From Anaerolineae bacterium (lineage in GTDB: Bacteria > Chloroflexota > Anaerolineae > Aggregatilineales > UBA3940): a stretch of 64,000 nucleotides of DNA. The stretch spans positions 96,596 through 160,595 of the forward strand of contig JAFGOY010000002.1 in NCBI GenBank assembly GCA_016926255.1, read 5' to 3'. This document shows positions 30,436 through 38,943 of the stretch, piece after piece. The notes below the pieces were generated by a model that had not been told where the DNA came from, did not search any database, and was given only the letters and a program-made list of their open reading frames with translations. Both the position numbers and the translations under genes were made by a program. Position 1 is the first letter of the stretch. Each line of letters starts with the position of its first letter.

Positions 30436-31655
30436 CTTGCATTTATCCCCTCATTAGTATACATAACCTGCAATTTTGATATGGCCCCATATATATATTC
30501 AAGGTCTGATATATCACCATTCCATTCATACGATGTATCTATTTGTCCCTCATAAAGCTTTACTACTCCATTGAGATTCGCTGCATTAAGTACATGACCA
30601 CTTCTATCTCCTGGTCTTGAAATCGCGATTATTGCTCTTGAACCATGACCTTCGTATTCAAGTCTCCTCACAATGTCTGCTGAATCAAACCGACTTACAA
30701 ACTGAAACTCAGACCCAAAGTAAGCTTCTAATGTAGATAGAGTCCTAACATCATCTTCAAATGATGGCAAAGCTGATGTTGGGCGACCTGCTAGTGTTGC
30801 GTCCATAGCAACAGTGCACTTTATACAGTTTTGCTGGCGATTAGGATTAACCCTCCACCCGGGATTAACCTCATGCGACATATCCGGCCATTCACCTGGC
30901 GGAAGATCGCCATGAACACCTTCCACGAGTCGTGCGGAGGATGTTACTTCATCTACATTTCGAATGGCTACAACAGTAAGATCTTCGTCGAAATTCCGAA
31001 CTACGACCGCAGCGATATCACCGTCAACCAGCTTGGCAATATCGTCACAGTTGCTGATTGCACTACTTGGGACGGGATCAGGTAGCAGCATAGCTGGGCC
31101 CATAGCTTGAACAATTGCCTGCGCTTGGGGATCACCTCGCGCTGCATCAATATAGGTAATGCCATCATCAACCATGTCGGCATAGGTTAGGATCAGTATG
31201 CAAACCCCGCTACCAAGACAGGCCCATCCCCCAGCAACCATTGCAGCAGCAAGAGCGCCAAAAGGTATTGCAGATAGGACTAAATAGCCAAATGCAGAAT
31301 CGTATACCTCTGGTGGAACAGCGTTGGGATTGAAGATGATAGTTCCAGCATTATCGATGTTGGCGCACCATCCTGGGAAGATGCCTTGCATAAAGCCTAT
31401 CGGCCAATTGCAACAGCCAGTTGGATCAATAAACATCACCGGGTTCCCAGCCGAATACAGGTACGGATTCATCTCCTGCCGACTCGGATCGACCGACAAG
31501 AACCGCCCCATCCCCGGCTGATAGTAGCGCGCCCGCAGATAGACCAGCCCGTTCGCATCGACCTGCTCACCGGTGTACCCGTAGCTCGATGCACCAGTCC
31601 CTACCGAGGCATAGACCGTCCCATATGGATCATAGGTCTGGGTCAGGAGCGGAGA
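30432..31655 (-). CDS. 5'-truncated RHS protein with papain-fold toxin tip
   Basis: About 407 codons. The upstream end preserves the RHS C-terminal core: TYDPYGTVYASVG, GYTGEQVDANGLVYLRARYY, GRFLSVDPSRQEMNPYLYS. Behind it are a hydrophobic region and a toxin domain with CIKCTVAMDATLAGRPTSAL and GHVLNAANLNGVVKLYEGQ, the pattern of papain-fold toxin 1 (deamidase/protease-like, Cys-His). The rest of the RHS shell is missing: beyond 31655 the frame enters a direct repeat and then the antisense of the glycosyltransferase gene. Whether it is expressed is unclear; it may be an orphan tip awaiting recombination into a full RHS gene. Lower GC than neighbours. Confidence 0.8.
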   Translation of the reverse strand, partial: SPLLTQTYDPYGTVYASVGTGASSYGYTGEQVDANGLVYLRARYYQPGMGRFLSVDPSRQEMNPYLYSAGNPVMFIDPTGCCNWPIGFMQGIFPGWCANIDNAGTIIFNPNAVPPEVYDSAFGYLVLSAIPFGALAAAMVAGGWACLGSGVCILILTYADMVDDGITYIDAARGDPQAQAIVQAMGPAMLLPDPVPSSAISNCDDIAKLVDGDIAAVVVRNFDEDLTVVAIRNVDEVTSSARLVEGVHGDLPPGEWPDMSHEVNPGWRVNPNRQQNCIKCTVAMDATLAGRPTSALPSFEDDVRTLSTLEAYFGSEFQFVSRFDSADIVRRLEYEGHGSRAIIAISRPGDRSGHVLNAANLNGVVKLYEGQIDTSYEWNGDISDLEYIYGAISKLQVMYTNEGINAR

Positions 31656-31656
31656 C

Positions 31657-31678
31657 GCCACCCGCCCTTTTTGATTCC
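31657..31678. repeat. Right 22-bp direct repeat flanking the RHS/Imm35 block
   Basis: GCCACCCGCCC, then TTTTTGATTCC, matching 29797-29819. It lies three bases from the glycosyltransferase stop and lacks the left arm of the terminator hairpin. Confidence 0.8.
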
Positions 31679-31680
31679 AC

Positions 31681-32922
31681 TCACCAGTAGAGCGGGTACT
31701 TCGGGGGAGACCCGGCATTGAACGATTCACACCACGACTCCATCGCCTTGAGCGCGGCGGCGGCCCCCCGGTAGGAGCCGATCTTTTTGCCGAGCTTCGC
31801 CGCACCTGCAGCCATTTCGGGCTGTTTCGGGAGCTGCTCCCTGATCCACTCCGCCGTGAAATCGGGAAGTTCACCCCACACTCCGGCCCTGTGCATGGCA
31901 ACTCTTCGCGCGTTGTGGCGGCGCTCAAACACCGGCCCTGGAAAGACGATCAGCGGGACGCCGTAAGTCAGCGATTGGATGATCGTGTTCTGCCCACCGT
32001 GACAGATTGTCCAGTCACAGTACGGCAGCAGCGACGCGGCGGGGACATACGGTTTGAACTCGACCGCGCCGATCTTATAACGCTCCTTGATCGTCTGCGC
32101 CCCGACCATGCACAGCGTGTCGCCATCTTCGGGGAAGACCTCCGGCAGCACCTTCTCGACCAAATCCAGCGATGCCGATCCCGATCCCAGGTAGGCGAAA
32201 ACATAGCGCTTGCCCTCTTCGGGGAAAAACGTCTCTTCACTCAACAAACCGATTGGCGCGTGCATCTCTCCGGTGTAGCAAAAATCAGGGCGATCCGGCT
32301 GGGCGTTATAATCCAGTTCGGGGATCAGCGGGAGAATCTTCAGGATGTGCGGCCCGTAGAGCAGTTCCTCCGGCTCGACCGGTTCGAGATCGAAGGATTG
32401 CAGAACCCGCCCGTAGACTCGATTCATCAGCCGCCAGCCGAAATCATGCCCGGTTCGCTGGATAATCGAAGCGTAGGCCGTCGCAACCGGCAGATCGGCG
32501 ATCCTCCCCGTGATCGCCGCCGCCGGGTCGTGATCGGTGAAGATGATGTCGGGCTTGAAATCCCTGACGGCGGCAAGCTGCGCCTTGACCAACTGCTTCA
32601 TGAAGCCGGAACGCCCGTAGCCGCTCAGGGCAAAGACCAGCCACATGCTGCCGATATCGCGCCCCGGCTTGACCGGAATCACCCGCCGCTGGGATTGTTC
32701 TTCGAACCGTTCAGACATCCCCTGCGGCAGCCCGAAGAACGTCGTCTGGGGGACGGGATAGACCTGATAACCACGCTTTTGGAGCGAGTCGGCGAGGTAG
32801 CCCGACGCACAGCAGGCAGCCTCGTGCCCGGCTTTCCGGGCGGCTTCGATAATGGCAATGACACGGGTCAACCCGCCCCAGGTGCCTGTCGCGGGAGAGA
32901 ATACAGGGATCAGAATGCGCAT
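31681..32922 (-). CDS. UGT/MGT-type GT-B glycosyltransferase
   Basis: A 413-residue GT1-family protein: N-terminal Rossmann domain (GTWGGLTRVIAIIEAARKAGH), FTDHDPAAAITG in the acceptor half, and the donor-binding signature CHGGQNTIIQSLTYGVPLIV then PGPVFERRHNARRV (about residues 300-335). It transfers a sugar from a nucleotide sugar to a small acceptor such as a lipid or secondary metabolite. A terminator, if one existed, seems to have been lost or shifted to the far side of the RHS block. Confidence 0.88.
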   Translation of the reverse strand: MRILIPVFSPATGTWGGLTRVIAIIEAARKAGHEAACCASGYLADSLQKRGYQVYPVPQTTFFGLPQGMSERFEEQSQRRVIPVKPGRDIGSMWLVFALSGYGRSGFMKQLVKAQLAAVRDFKPDIIFTDHDPAAAITGRIADLPVATAYASIIQRTGHDFGWRLMNRVYGRVLQSFDLEPVEPEELLYGPHILKILPLIPELDYNAQPDRPDFCYTGEMHAPIGLLSEETFFPEEGKRYVFAYLGSGSASLDLVEKVLPEVFPEDGDTLCMVGAQTIKERYKIGAVEFKPYVPAASLLPYCDWTICHGGQNTIIQSLTYGVPLIVFPGPVFERRHNARRVAMHRAGVWGELPDFTAEWIREQLPKQPEMAAGAAKLGKKIGSYRGAAAALKAMESWCESFNAGSPPKYPLYW

Positions 32923-33007
32923 GGCTGCGGCCTTTCGGTGGTGATTCCTGTGTGGAAAGCGTGTCCGATTTTACGCTCAAAAGAGACGTAGGTTCAATAC
33001 TCTATCA

Positions 33008-33085
33008 AAACCCCCTCAGTCCTTCGGACATCTCCCCCTTGCAAGGGGGAGAAGGCGAATCGGAGATTCGGCAGAGGGGGCTCAG
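33008..33085 (+). repeat. Dispersed double-hairpin repeat
   Basis: Stem GTCC-TTC-GGAC, then the perfect palindrome TCTCCCCCTTGCAAGGGGGAGA, one of the longer variant type, closing with GAGGGGGCT. Confidence 0.75.
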
Positions 33086-33119
33086 GATCACTCTTTCAAC
33101 ATATGAACCTTCACTGATC

Positions 33120-33147
33120 TTTGCATGATAATTTCACCGACTATAAT
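33120..33147 (+). promoter_or_regulatory. Candidate promoter of the CcmF-like gene
   Basis: TTTGCA (33120-33125), 16-base spacer, TATAAT (33142-33147), about 40 bases before the start codon. Confidence 0.5.
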
Positions 33148-33187
33148 AGAGCAGAGATCGAATTTTGTGAAATAGAGATCATCGACC

Positions 33188-34804
33188 ATGCTATCGAGCT
33201 ATGCCACCGCCTGCCTGCTGATCGCCGGGATGTGCGCCCTGTACGCGCTCATCGCCGCGATCATCGCCGCCGCCGGGCGTTTCGACAATCTTGCCACCAG
33301 CGCCCGGAACGCGGTCGTCGCCTGCGCCCCACTGACGGCCATCGCCGCCGCTGTGCTGGTGGATCGCCTGCTGGCGGGTGATTACGGACTCCAGGCTGTC
33401 TACGAAACGACTTCGCGCACACTCCCCGATTGGCTCCGCGTCGGCGCGATCTGGGCGTCGAAGCCGGGGGCGCTGCTCGGCGTGACGTGTCTCTTGAGTC
33501 TCTCCCTGGGTGCTGCCCTGCTGATCGGCGGCAAAGACCGGCGCGCGCGCGTCCGCTGGGACGTGATCGCCGCCGCGCTGCTGATGCTGTTCTGCCTCGG
33601 CTGGCTGATCGGCTGGGAGAACCCGTTCGCCCGCCGCTGGGTGATGCCCGGTGGGGAGATCGCCGCCGCGTTGTTTACTCATCACCCCGCCCTCGCCGCC
33701 ATCGATAATCTGCTGATGCGGCTGCCGGGATCGCCTGTGGCAATCAGCGCGCCAGCCGGTGCGACTCCGGCCCCGGCTTTCGACGGGCTGGGTCTCGTTC
33801 CGCGATTGCGTCACCCGGCGCTGCTGATCGCGCCGCTGGCCTTCGCCGCCGGGTCGGGCAGCCTGATCGCCACGCCGATCCTGCTGCGGGCGGGATCGAC
33901 GCAGGCGCGGCGCTGGGCATTGATCGCACCGCTGCTGCTGGGATCGTCGCTGCTGCTCGCTGATAAATGGGCGTGGGAACTCCCGGACTGGGACTGGCCC
34001 GGCTGGACTCTGCCCGGTAACCCGGCGCTGCTGCTCTGGCTGATCGGGGCGGCAGCGCTCCACGCACTCTGGTTCTCGCGTCGAAAAGGTGGGGCGGGCG
34101 TCCCGCTGCTGATCGCCGCCCTGCTGCTGGCGCTCCCACCGGTCTACACGCTGGCGAGACTCATCCCCCCGCTGTCCCAATCGCTCCCCCCGCTGGCCGA
34201 CCGCCTGCCGGTATTGACGGTCGGGCTGGTGCTGGCCGGGCTGTCGGCGCTCGCCGCGCTGGTCGATCTGCTGGTCAGGGCGCGGGTGATCCGGCAGGAG
34301 CGCGGGCTGACCTATCTCCCCACCCTGCTGGCGCTGCTCTGGCACGACCGCGCACGCAGCGGCGGCCTGCTGATTCATGTCGGGCTGGCGGTGACGCTGA
34401 TCGGGCTGTATGCGAGTCACACTTATCCAGAGACTGCCGAAGTCGATCTCGTCCCCGGTTCGACGGTCGAGGCGGGCGGCACCACCTTCACCGTCGAGGC
34501 GATCGAGCAGTTTGCGGCTGCTGACAGCCGCCTGGTGATCCGGGCGCGGGTCTGCACCCGGCGCGGGGATCGCGATACCGGCTGCGCTGCGCCGCGCATC
34601 GACCGTTACGCGGACGACGAGTCGATCAGCGTGCCGGGTTATGTATCACGTTTTTCGGGTGATGTGACCGGCGCGGAGATCGCCGATCTGCGCGAGGACA
34701 CGGGGACGCTCCGGGCGATCCACCTGCCGCGTGCCAACTGGCCCTGGGCCGGGCTGGTGATGGCCGCGTGCGGGGCGATGATCGCGGCGACGGCAAGAGA
34801 GTAG
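33188..34804 (+). CDS. Degenerate CcmF/NrfE-like cytochrome c assembly protein
   Basis: A 538-residue, very hydrophobic protein with around twelve membrane segments. The order of elements follows CcmF: ETTSRTLPDWLRVGAIWAS near residue 75 (compare the AIW-G segment), RHPALLIAPLAF, RRWALIAPLLLGSSLLLADK, and a C-terminal CcmF_C-like part with HVGLAVTLIGLY and a soluble loop. The heme-handling Trp-rich box WWxWDPVEN is replaced by LPDWDWPGWTLPGN, and the second His of HPALxIHPP is Ala. It may be an inactive or divergent paralogue. No other ccm gene lies nearby, so the classical role is uncertain. Confidence 0.7.
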   Translation: MLSSYATACLLIAGMCALYALIAAIIAAAGRFDNLATSARNAVVACAPLTAIAAAVLVDRLLAGDYGLQAVYETTSRTLPDWLRVGAIWASKPGALLGVTCLLSLSLGAALLIGGKDRRARVRWDVIAAALLMLFCLGWLIGWENPFARRWVMPGGEIAAALFTHHPALAAIDNLLMRLPGSPVAISAPAGATPAPAFDGLGLVPRLRHPALLIAPLAFAAGSGSLIATPILLRAGSTQARRWALIAPLLLGSSLLLADKWAWELPDWDWPGWTLPGNPALLLWLIGAAALHALWFSRRKGGAGVPLLIAALLLALPPVYTLARLIPPLSQSLPPLADRLPVLTVGLVLAGLSALAALVDLLVRARVIRQERGLTYLPTLLALLWHDRARSGGLLIHVGLAVTLIGLYASHTYPETAEVDLVPGSTVEAGGTTFTVEAIEQFAAADSRLVIRARVCTRRGDRDTGCAAPRIDRYADDESISVPGYVSRFSGDVTGAEIADLREDTGTLRAIHLPRANWPWAGLVMAACGAMIAATARE

Positions 34805-34812
34805 CCGGTTAA

Positions 34813-35058
34813 TCACCCCCTTCGCCGAACCTTCGGTTCGCGCACGAACCTCAGTTCGCCACTTCCCCCAAGGGGGCAGGTGCGGTCCGAATCGTAAGAC
34901 TCGGATCAAATGCCAGTTGACCCACTCGCCCCCCTGGAGGAAATGGCCAACCGCAGGTCGGACGAAGGGGGTTCTCCGCCACGCACAAAATCGAACCGTT
35001 GATCGCCCCCAGGTTGGGGGAGATGGCCGACGTAGTCGGTCAGAGGGGGACGAATCTA
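34813..35058. repeat. Repeat-filled spacer before the AT-rich island
   Basis: 34813-34880 is a dispersed repeat with stem CGAACC-TTC-GGTTCG; 34920-34970 is an inverted partner (GGACGAAGGGGGTT end); 34985-35058 is a minus-strand copy with stem CCGAC-TAC-GTCGG and the linker GCACAAAATCGA. No gene between 34805 and 35215. Confidence 0.75.
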
Positions 35059-35215
35059 CGTCAACTTTACCCAGCGCAGATTTTTGACATATACTGGCTA
35101 AAGAATGATATTGTTGAATATTGAAACCACGGCTTCTCTAACATCCACTTCGCTGTAGGAGAATACGATGAATAAACCACGAGAATAACGACCGAATGTC
35201 CTAAACAAGGATATC

Positions 35216-36379
35216 CTATGTGAATTTCGATTCATATCCCGCATTCTTTGCCATTTCTTCTGATCTAAATAATACTCTTTCACTTTTCGGAATCTCCAAT
35301 ATAGTCGCCGCTGTGTCGTCTGACTGTATGTAATATTTCATATTTTGTTTATTGCCGACGACCAAGTTTATGTCATCTTCCTTTTGTTCAGATGACATAT
35401 CTACATATGGAGAATTAAAGTAATTATCAAGGCAATTCAACATTCTTTTAGTCCATATGAGATAGGCTACATAATCACTGCGGAATTTAGACAGAAGACT
35501 GAATTCCACAGTAACTACATAGCTCAAGCAAGTACGGACTATTGGTCCAGGACTAACCTTAGATAAAACAAAACTTCCTTGAAATGTCGTTTTGACATAC
35601 TTATTGTGTAAAGAAAATTTATACTTCCCCGATTCTGAAGAGAAACTGACATCAGTTTCAGGTGGTAGCTTGAGATAATAACGTGATGCCAATGCTAATA
35701 GAGTAGAATTGTTATGTTCTTGGTCAAGGAATTTCCCAAACCCTGATGACAGTAATATGTTGCACAACTCTCTCACCATAAACACTCGTCCACCTAGTAG
35801 TTCCTCTCTAAGCATCCCTATCTGGTTATTTTCATGGTCGAGTATAGGAATCCATTTGTTCTGCATTTCTTGATGGTGGCTCCACCGAATCTGAAACTCT
35901 TGTACAAGCGGCTCAATCAGTGTGAACAAAAACAAGCCACCTAGGAACTCTATCATCTTTTCTGTACTGTTATCGCCTGAAGCAAGCTCATCAAGGTGAT
36001 AGTTTCTGTTTAGGAACTGATTTACAGAATTAAGTACGGGGCCAGAAGACAAACTATTTTCCATAATCACTTCAAATGTATGGAAATCATCGTCTCTGGT
36101 TTTTGATGGCAACAAATCGTAGTAACCATAGAATCGGCGCTTCTCCACTTTTTCTGGATTGAAGTATATAGTGAAGACTGCCGACAATAAGGACAATAAT
36201 AATGGGGCTAAGACGATAGACCAGCGAAGAACTTGTTCTAGTTCTACTATTGTTTCCCATAGTGCAGAAGCGAATATATTCAATACTAAACCAACAACAA
36301 TTACTACAATCAAAAACTCCAGTCTCTCTCGACGCTCAGATTTTACTTTTTCGAGAATATCTTGGAATAGATCGTTCAC
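35216..36379 (-). CDS. Unknown two-helix membrane protein in AT-rich island
   Basis: A 387-residue protein that I do not recognise. Residues 20-45 and 52-72 are hydrophobic (LIVVIVVGLVLNIF, IVLAPLLLSLLSAVFTIYF), preceded by a basic amphipathic helix; the remaining 310 residues are soluble, with a possible beta-rich middle (FSSESGKYKFSLHNKYVKTT) and helical parts. The N-in two-helix anchor with a large cytoplasmic domain is seen in several membrane effectors, but no catalytic motif is visible. Codon use and GC (about 37-40 percent) differ sharply from the genome, which points to recent transfer. It stands alone, with no partner gene on its strand. Confidence 0.7.
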   Translation of the reverse strand: MNDLFQDILEKVKSERRERLEFLIVVIVVGLVLNIFASALWETIVELEQVLRWSIVLAPLLLSLLSAVFTIYFNPEKVEKRRFYGYYDLLPSKTRDDDFHTFEVIMENSLSSGPVLNSVNQFLNRNYHLDELASGDNSTEKMIEFLGGLFLFTLIEPLVQEFQIRWSHHQEMQNKWIPILDHENNQIGMLREELLGGRVFMVRELCNILLSSGFGKFLDQEHNNSTLLALASRYYLKLPPETDVSFSSESGKYKFSLHNKYVKTTFQGSFVLSKVSPGPIVRTCLSYVVTVEFSLLSKFRSDYVAYLIWTKRMLNCLDNYFNSPYVDMSSEQKEDDINLVVGNKQNMKYYIQSDDTAATILEIPKSERVLFRSEEMAKNAGYESKFT

Positions 36380-36657
36380 TACTAATACCTTTCAGTTTAA
36401 TTTTAGGTAAGTAGAAACTATTAATTATGCTGTAGGTTACATCATAGATATATCTTAGGCCAGCAACATAAAAATCACTAACCAACAAAATATAATTAGG
36501 TAATCGGTTTTCATAACTGGAAAATAGTTGAGATCAAACACTAATAAGACTAACTTTATCTAGAAGAAATATACTCTTAATCAATTGGTGCCCGTAGGGG
36601 CGACCCTCGCGGTCGCCCACTTTCATCTTTTATCTTTCCACTTTTATCTGTCCCCCC
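36380..36657. other. AT-rich gene-free stretch with second-family palindrome
   Basis: The AT-rich composition continues to about 36580. 36589-36620 is a second-family repeat (GGGCGACC-CTCGC-GGTCGCCC), where the GC content returns to normal. The word ATCTTTTATCTTTCCACTTT after it is found again, inverted, near 43670-43700. No gene seen. Confidence 0.5.
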
Positions 36658-36686
36658 TTGACAATTAGCACAAATGTTCGTATAAT
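36658..36686 (+). promoter_or_regulatory. Full-consensus sigma-70 promoter
   Basis: TTGACA (36658-36663), 17-base spacer, TATAAT (36681-36686). Every position matches the consensus. Transcription would start near 36693, eleven bases before the ATG of the small zinc-ribbon gene. Confidence 0.88.
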
Positions 36687-36703
36687 ATCTCTGGGAGCAA
36701 ACG

Positions 36704-36949
36704 ATGACCGGAGATATTTATATTCCTGACGAATACCACGACTATTTTCTGCACCACTGCGCGGTGTGCCGCTCGCCCATCACCCAGTCCAGTCGGGGCC
36801 GCCGCCGCCGCACCTGCTCCAACGCCTGCCGCCAGAAACTCTACCGTCGCACCAATTACCAGCAGTACAAGAATGATCCTTTTACTCTGCGATCTCACCC
36901 TCCTCCAGCCCATACCCGCTCTCGATCATCTCCACCAGCCGATGGGTGA
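36704..36949 (+). CDS. Small Cys-rich, Arg-rich zinc-ribbon protein
   Basis: An 81-residue protein with CAVC near residue 19 and RRTCSNACRQKLYRR near residues 36-50, a C-x2-C...C-x3-C arrangement that could bind one zinc, followed by a basic helix: a likely nucleic-acid-binding knuckle. The full-consensus promoter and a GGGAG ribosome-binding site support it as a real gene despite its size. The last 68 bases overlap the tail of the convergent acyltransferase gene. A fragment of a second copy lies at 38825-38870. Confidence 0.7.
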   Translation: MTGDIYIPDEYHDYFLHHCAVCRSPITQSSRGRRRRTCSNACRQKLYRRTNYQQYKNDPFTLRSHPPPAHTRSRSSPPADG

Positions 36950-37685
36950 AGCGGGCCGCCGGAGCGCCATCGACGATGTCGTGATTCAGGTACAGCGTGA
37001 CGCTCATCATCTGCTGGCTGACAACCTCCCCGCCGACCACCACCGGCTTTTCGGCGACCCCGCCCAGCATCAGGCAGAGATTATAAATCGGCGGGCTGAT
37101 GACCCACCCGCCCCGTCCGAACATCCCGACGGTGCTCAACTGGACGGTGCCTATCGTTCGCTTCATCAGCTTCGGGCTGCTGAGCAGCACCCGGTAAAAC
37201 ACGTCCCTCAGGAAAGCGGGCAGCAGCAGGAAATAGCGCATGAAGGGGGTGTTGGCAGCATGAAGAAGCGCTTCCGGGTCGGCCTGAATCCCCCGAATCT
37301 CGTTGTGGATTTCACTCAGGCTGCGGCGGTTGGCCGCCCGGATGACGTGCGTCAGCGGGAACTTCTGCCCCTCGTAGTCGACCTCGATCATGGTGGCGAT
37401 GTCGACGTCGTCGAAGACCACCACCCGGTTCCACGCATTGAGAACACCCTGCACTTCCCTGTGCTGCTCGACCGCCTTGCCCAGGCACGAGATCACGAAA
37501 GCCGTGAACGACAGCCCCTCGCCCGTTCGCTTTCGATAGGCGCGGATCGCCTGCCGTGCCTGCGTCACGTTCACCTCGAACAGCCCCTGCATGGTGTTCT
37601 TCCGGCGGGCGAGGCGAACCGTGTCGGCGATGATCCGCCGTTCGAGTGGGTAGGGATGGACTTCGTAGCTGGTGGAATCGGGCAT
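36882..37685 (-). CDS. Stand-alone 2-oxo-acid dehydrogenase acyltransferase domain
   Basis: A 267-residue protein equal to the catalytic domain of E2 acyltransferases (chloramphenicol-acetyltransferase fold). YPLERRIIADTVRLARRKNT marks the domain start; the active-site segment reads LYLNHDIVDGAPAARF with the His and Asp of HxxxDG kept. There is no lipoyl or subunit-binding domain and no E1/E3 gene nearby, so it probably acts on CoA esters by itself. Start ATG at 37685, with AAAGG upstream; a frame extends 24 codons further without support. Confidence 0.85.
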   Translation of the reverse strand: MPDSTSYEVHPYPLERRIIADTVRLARRKNTMQGLFEVNVTQARQAIRAYRKRTGEGLSFTAFVISCLGKAVEQHREVQGVLNAWNRVVVFDDVDIATMIEVDYEGQKFPLTHVIRAANRRSLSEIHNEIRGIQADPEALLHAANTPFMRYFLLLPAFLRDVFYRVLLSSPKLMKRTIGTVQLSTVGMFGRGGWVISPPIYNLCLMLGGVAEKPVVVGGEVVSQQMMSVTLYLNHDIVDGAPAARFTHRLVEMIESGYGLEEGEIAE

Positions 37686-37799
37686 CACCGCTGCCTTTCT
37701 GTTGTCATTATGGATTAAATGAAGATCGCAGCCGGGGTGACCCTGCCCGGCTGACAACTGTGAGACATCTTATCACAATCTGCCGGAAATCTATAGATC

Positions 37800-37833
37800 G
37801 TTGATCGCCCCCACAGGGGGCGATGGATGTTGG
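37800..37833. repeat. Short form of the dispersed repeat
   Basis: GTTGATCGCCCCCACAGGGG then GCGATGG: only the second hairpin and its flanks. The rest of the 346-base gap 37686-38031 is AT-richer and shows nothing recognisable apart from the ribosome-binding site at its end. Confidence 0.6.
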
Positions 37834-38031
37834 CAACTGGCGTCCGTCGTTATGGCAGGTATCTAGACCCTCATTGACTCAATATCATACAATATGCTTA
37901 ATGGGCACGACGTATCTAAATAGTTCAGGTTTCTGGATATTTACTGGGGGTTGCACGTGCCTGTGATCAATATGCGTCGGTCAAGATGAACCAGTAAGTA
38001 ATCTGGAAGGAATCCATCGGAGGCATATATT

Positions 38032-38784
38032 ATGATTAAGAAGCTGGAGAGTGCTGTTCTTAATGCTATACCCGATCCCTTCACCTGGTGTGAGATACCA
38101 GACGGTGGTGTTTACCTCCCGGTTAATTGGCCGAGGCTTGATGTGCCGTCTTTTTATATGTCGAAGTATCTCATCACCTATGAGCAGTTCCAGGTGTTTG
38201 TTGACGCGAAAGGTGGATTCGCCAGCAGCCGCTGGCGGAAGCAATTCGAAGTAACAAGAAAGGCTAAGCTCTACGATCAAGCGTTTACTTATACAGAAAA
38301 TCTGCCACGGGAGAACGTCACATGGTATGATGCTGTGGCTTTCTGTCTATGGCTGAGTGATAAGACCGGGTATGACATTCTCCTGCCGACGGAATGGGAA
38401 TGGCAGTGGGCGGCGCGTGGGCCGGAACTCAGAAAGTATCCCTGGGGCGATGAGTATATTGCAGGGTATGCGAACATAAATGAGCAAAATAATGATGTTG
38501 GCCCGAATTACCTGGGAAAGACCTCTCCTGTTGGTGCATACGAACACGACAGATCTCCCTTTGGTGTGATGGACATGTGTGGCAACGTCAGGGAATGGTG
38601 TCTGAATGAGTCAAAGTCACCAACCCGCACTGAACTGGACAGAGATAAAGCCCGGGTGTGCCGCGGGGGATGTTGGGATGGCAGCCTGAAAGAGGCTCAG
38701 CCAGAAATGCGTTTATCGACTGATCAGGTATGGTTTTCGGACCTGTTGGGATTTCGGGTGGCGCTGCATCTCCCTTCTCAGTGA
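38032..38784 (+). CDS. Soluble FGE-like domain protein
   Basis: A 250-residue formylglycine-generating-enzyme-family protein without signal peptide. Motifs are YLITYEQFQVFVDAKGGFAS, VTWYDAVAFCLWLS, LLPTEWEWQWAARG, GVMDMCGNVREWC, CRGGCWDGS and DLLGFRVAL. As in the tandem lipoproteins, cysteines at the FGE active-site positions are lacking, so catalysis is doubtful. GGAGG lies eight bases before the ATG. It is flanked by the zinc-ribbon gene side on the left and a fragment of that gene on the right. GC is lower than the acyltransferase gene. Confidence 0.88.
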   Translation: MIKKLESAVLNAIPDPFTWCEIPDGGVYLPVNWPRLDVPSFYMSKYLITYEQFQVFVDAKGGFASSRWRKQFEVTRKAKLYDQAFTYTENLPRENVTWYDAVAFCLWLSDKTGYDILLPTEWEWQWAARGPELRKYPWGDEYIAGYANINEQNNDVGPNYLGKTSPVGAYEHDRSPFGVMDMCGNVREWCLNESKSPTRTELDRDKARVCRGGCWDGSLKEAQPEMRLSTDQVWFSDLLGFRVALHLPSQ

Positions 38785-38822
38785 AAGTGATGCAATAAGC
38801 CATTTCGCACATCCATCATCCG

Positions 38823-38872
38823 GCCTGTCGCCGCACCTGCTCGAACGCCTGCCGCCAGGAAAAAAAACGGAG
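38823..38872 (+). pseudogene. Fragment of the small zinc-ribbon gene
   Basis: CGCCGCACCTGCTCGAACGC and the bases after it match 36809-36840 almost exactly and would encode RRTCSNACRQ before running into an A tract. Only this core remains; no start or N-terminal Cys pair. Confidence 0.7.
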
Positions 38873-38943
38873 GATTCGTCCTCCACACGAATCAATCGAG
38901 CCGACCAGTGGTCGGCTTAGTCGTATGTAACCGGGCGTATTAT

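Noticed and set aside
31656..31928. N-terminal extension of the RHS open frame into the glycosyltransferase
   Set aside because: These codons are an out-of-frame reading of the glycosyltransferase 3' end plus the direct repeat; RHS similarity starts only at about 31655.
33191..34420. 409-codon minus-strand open frame opposite the CcmF-like gene
   Set aside because: Gln/Arg-rich low-complexity product without a family; the plus strand encodes the regular membrane helices.
36873..37718. 281-codon plus-strand open frame opposite the acyltransferase
   Set aside because: Antisense shadow of a high-GC gene; its Arg/His/Gln-rich product has no domain, while the minus strand has clear E2 motifs.
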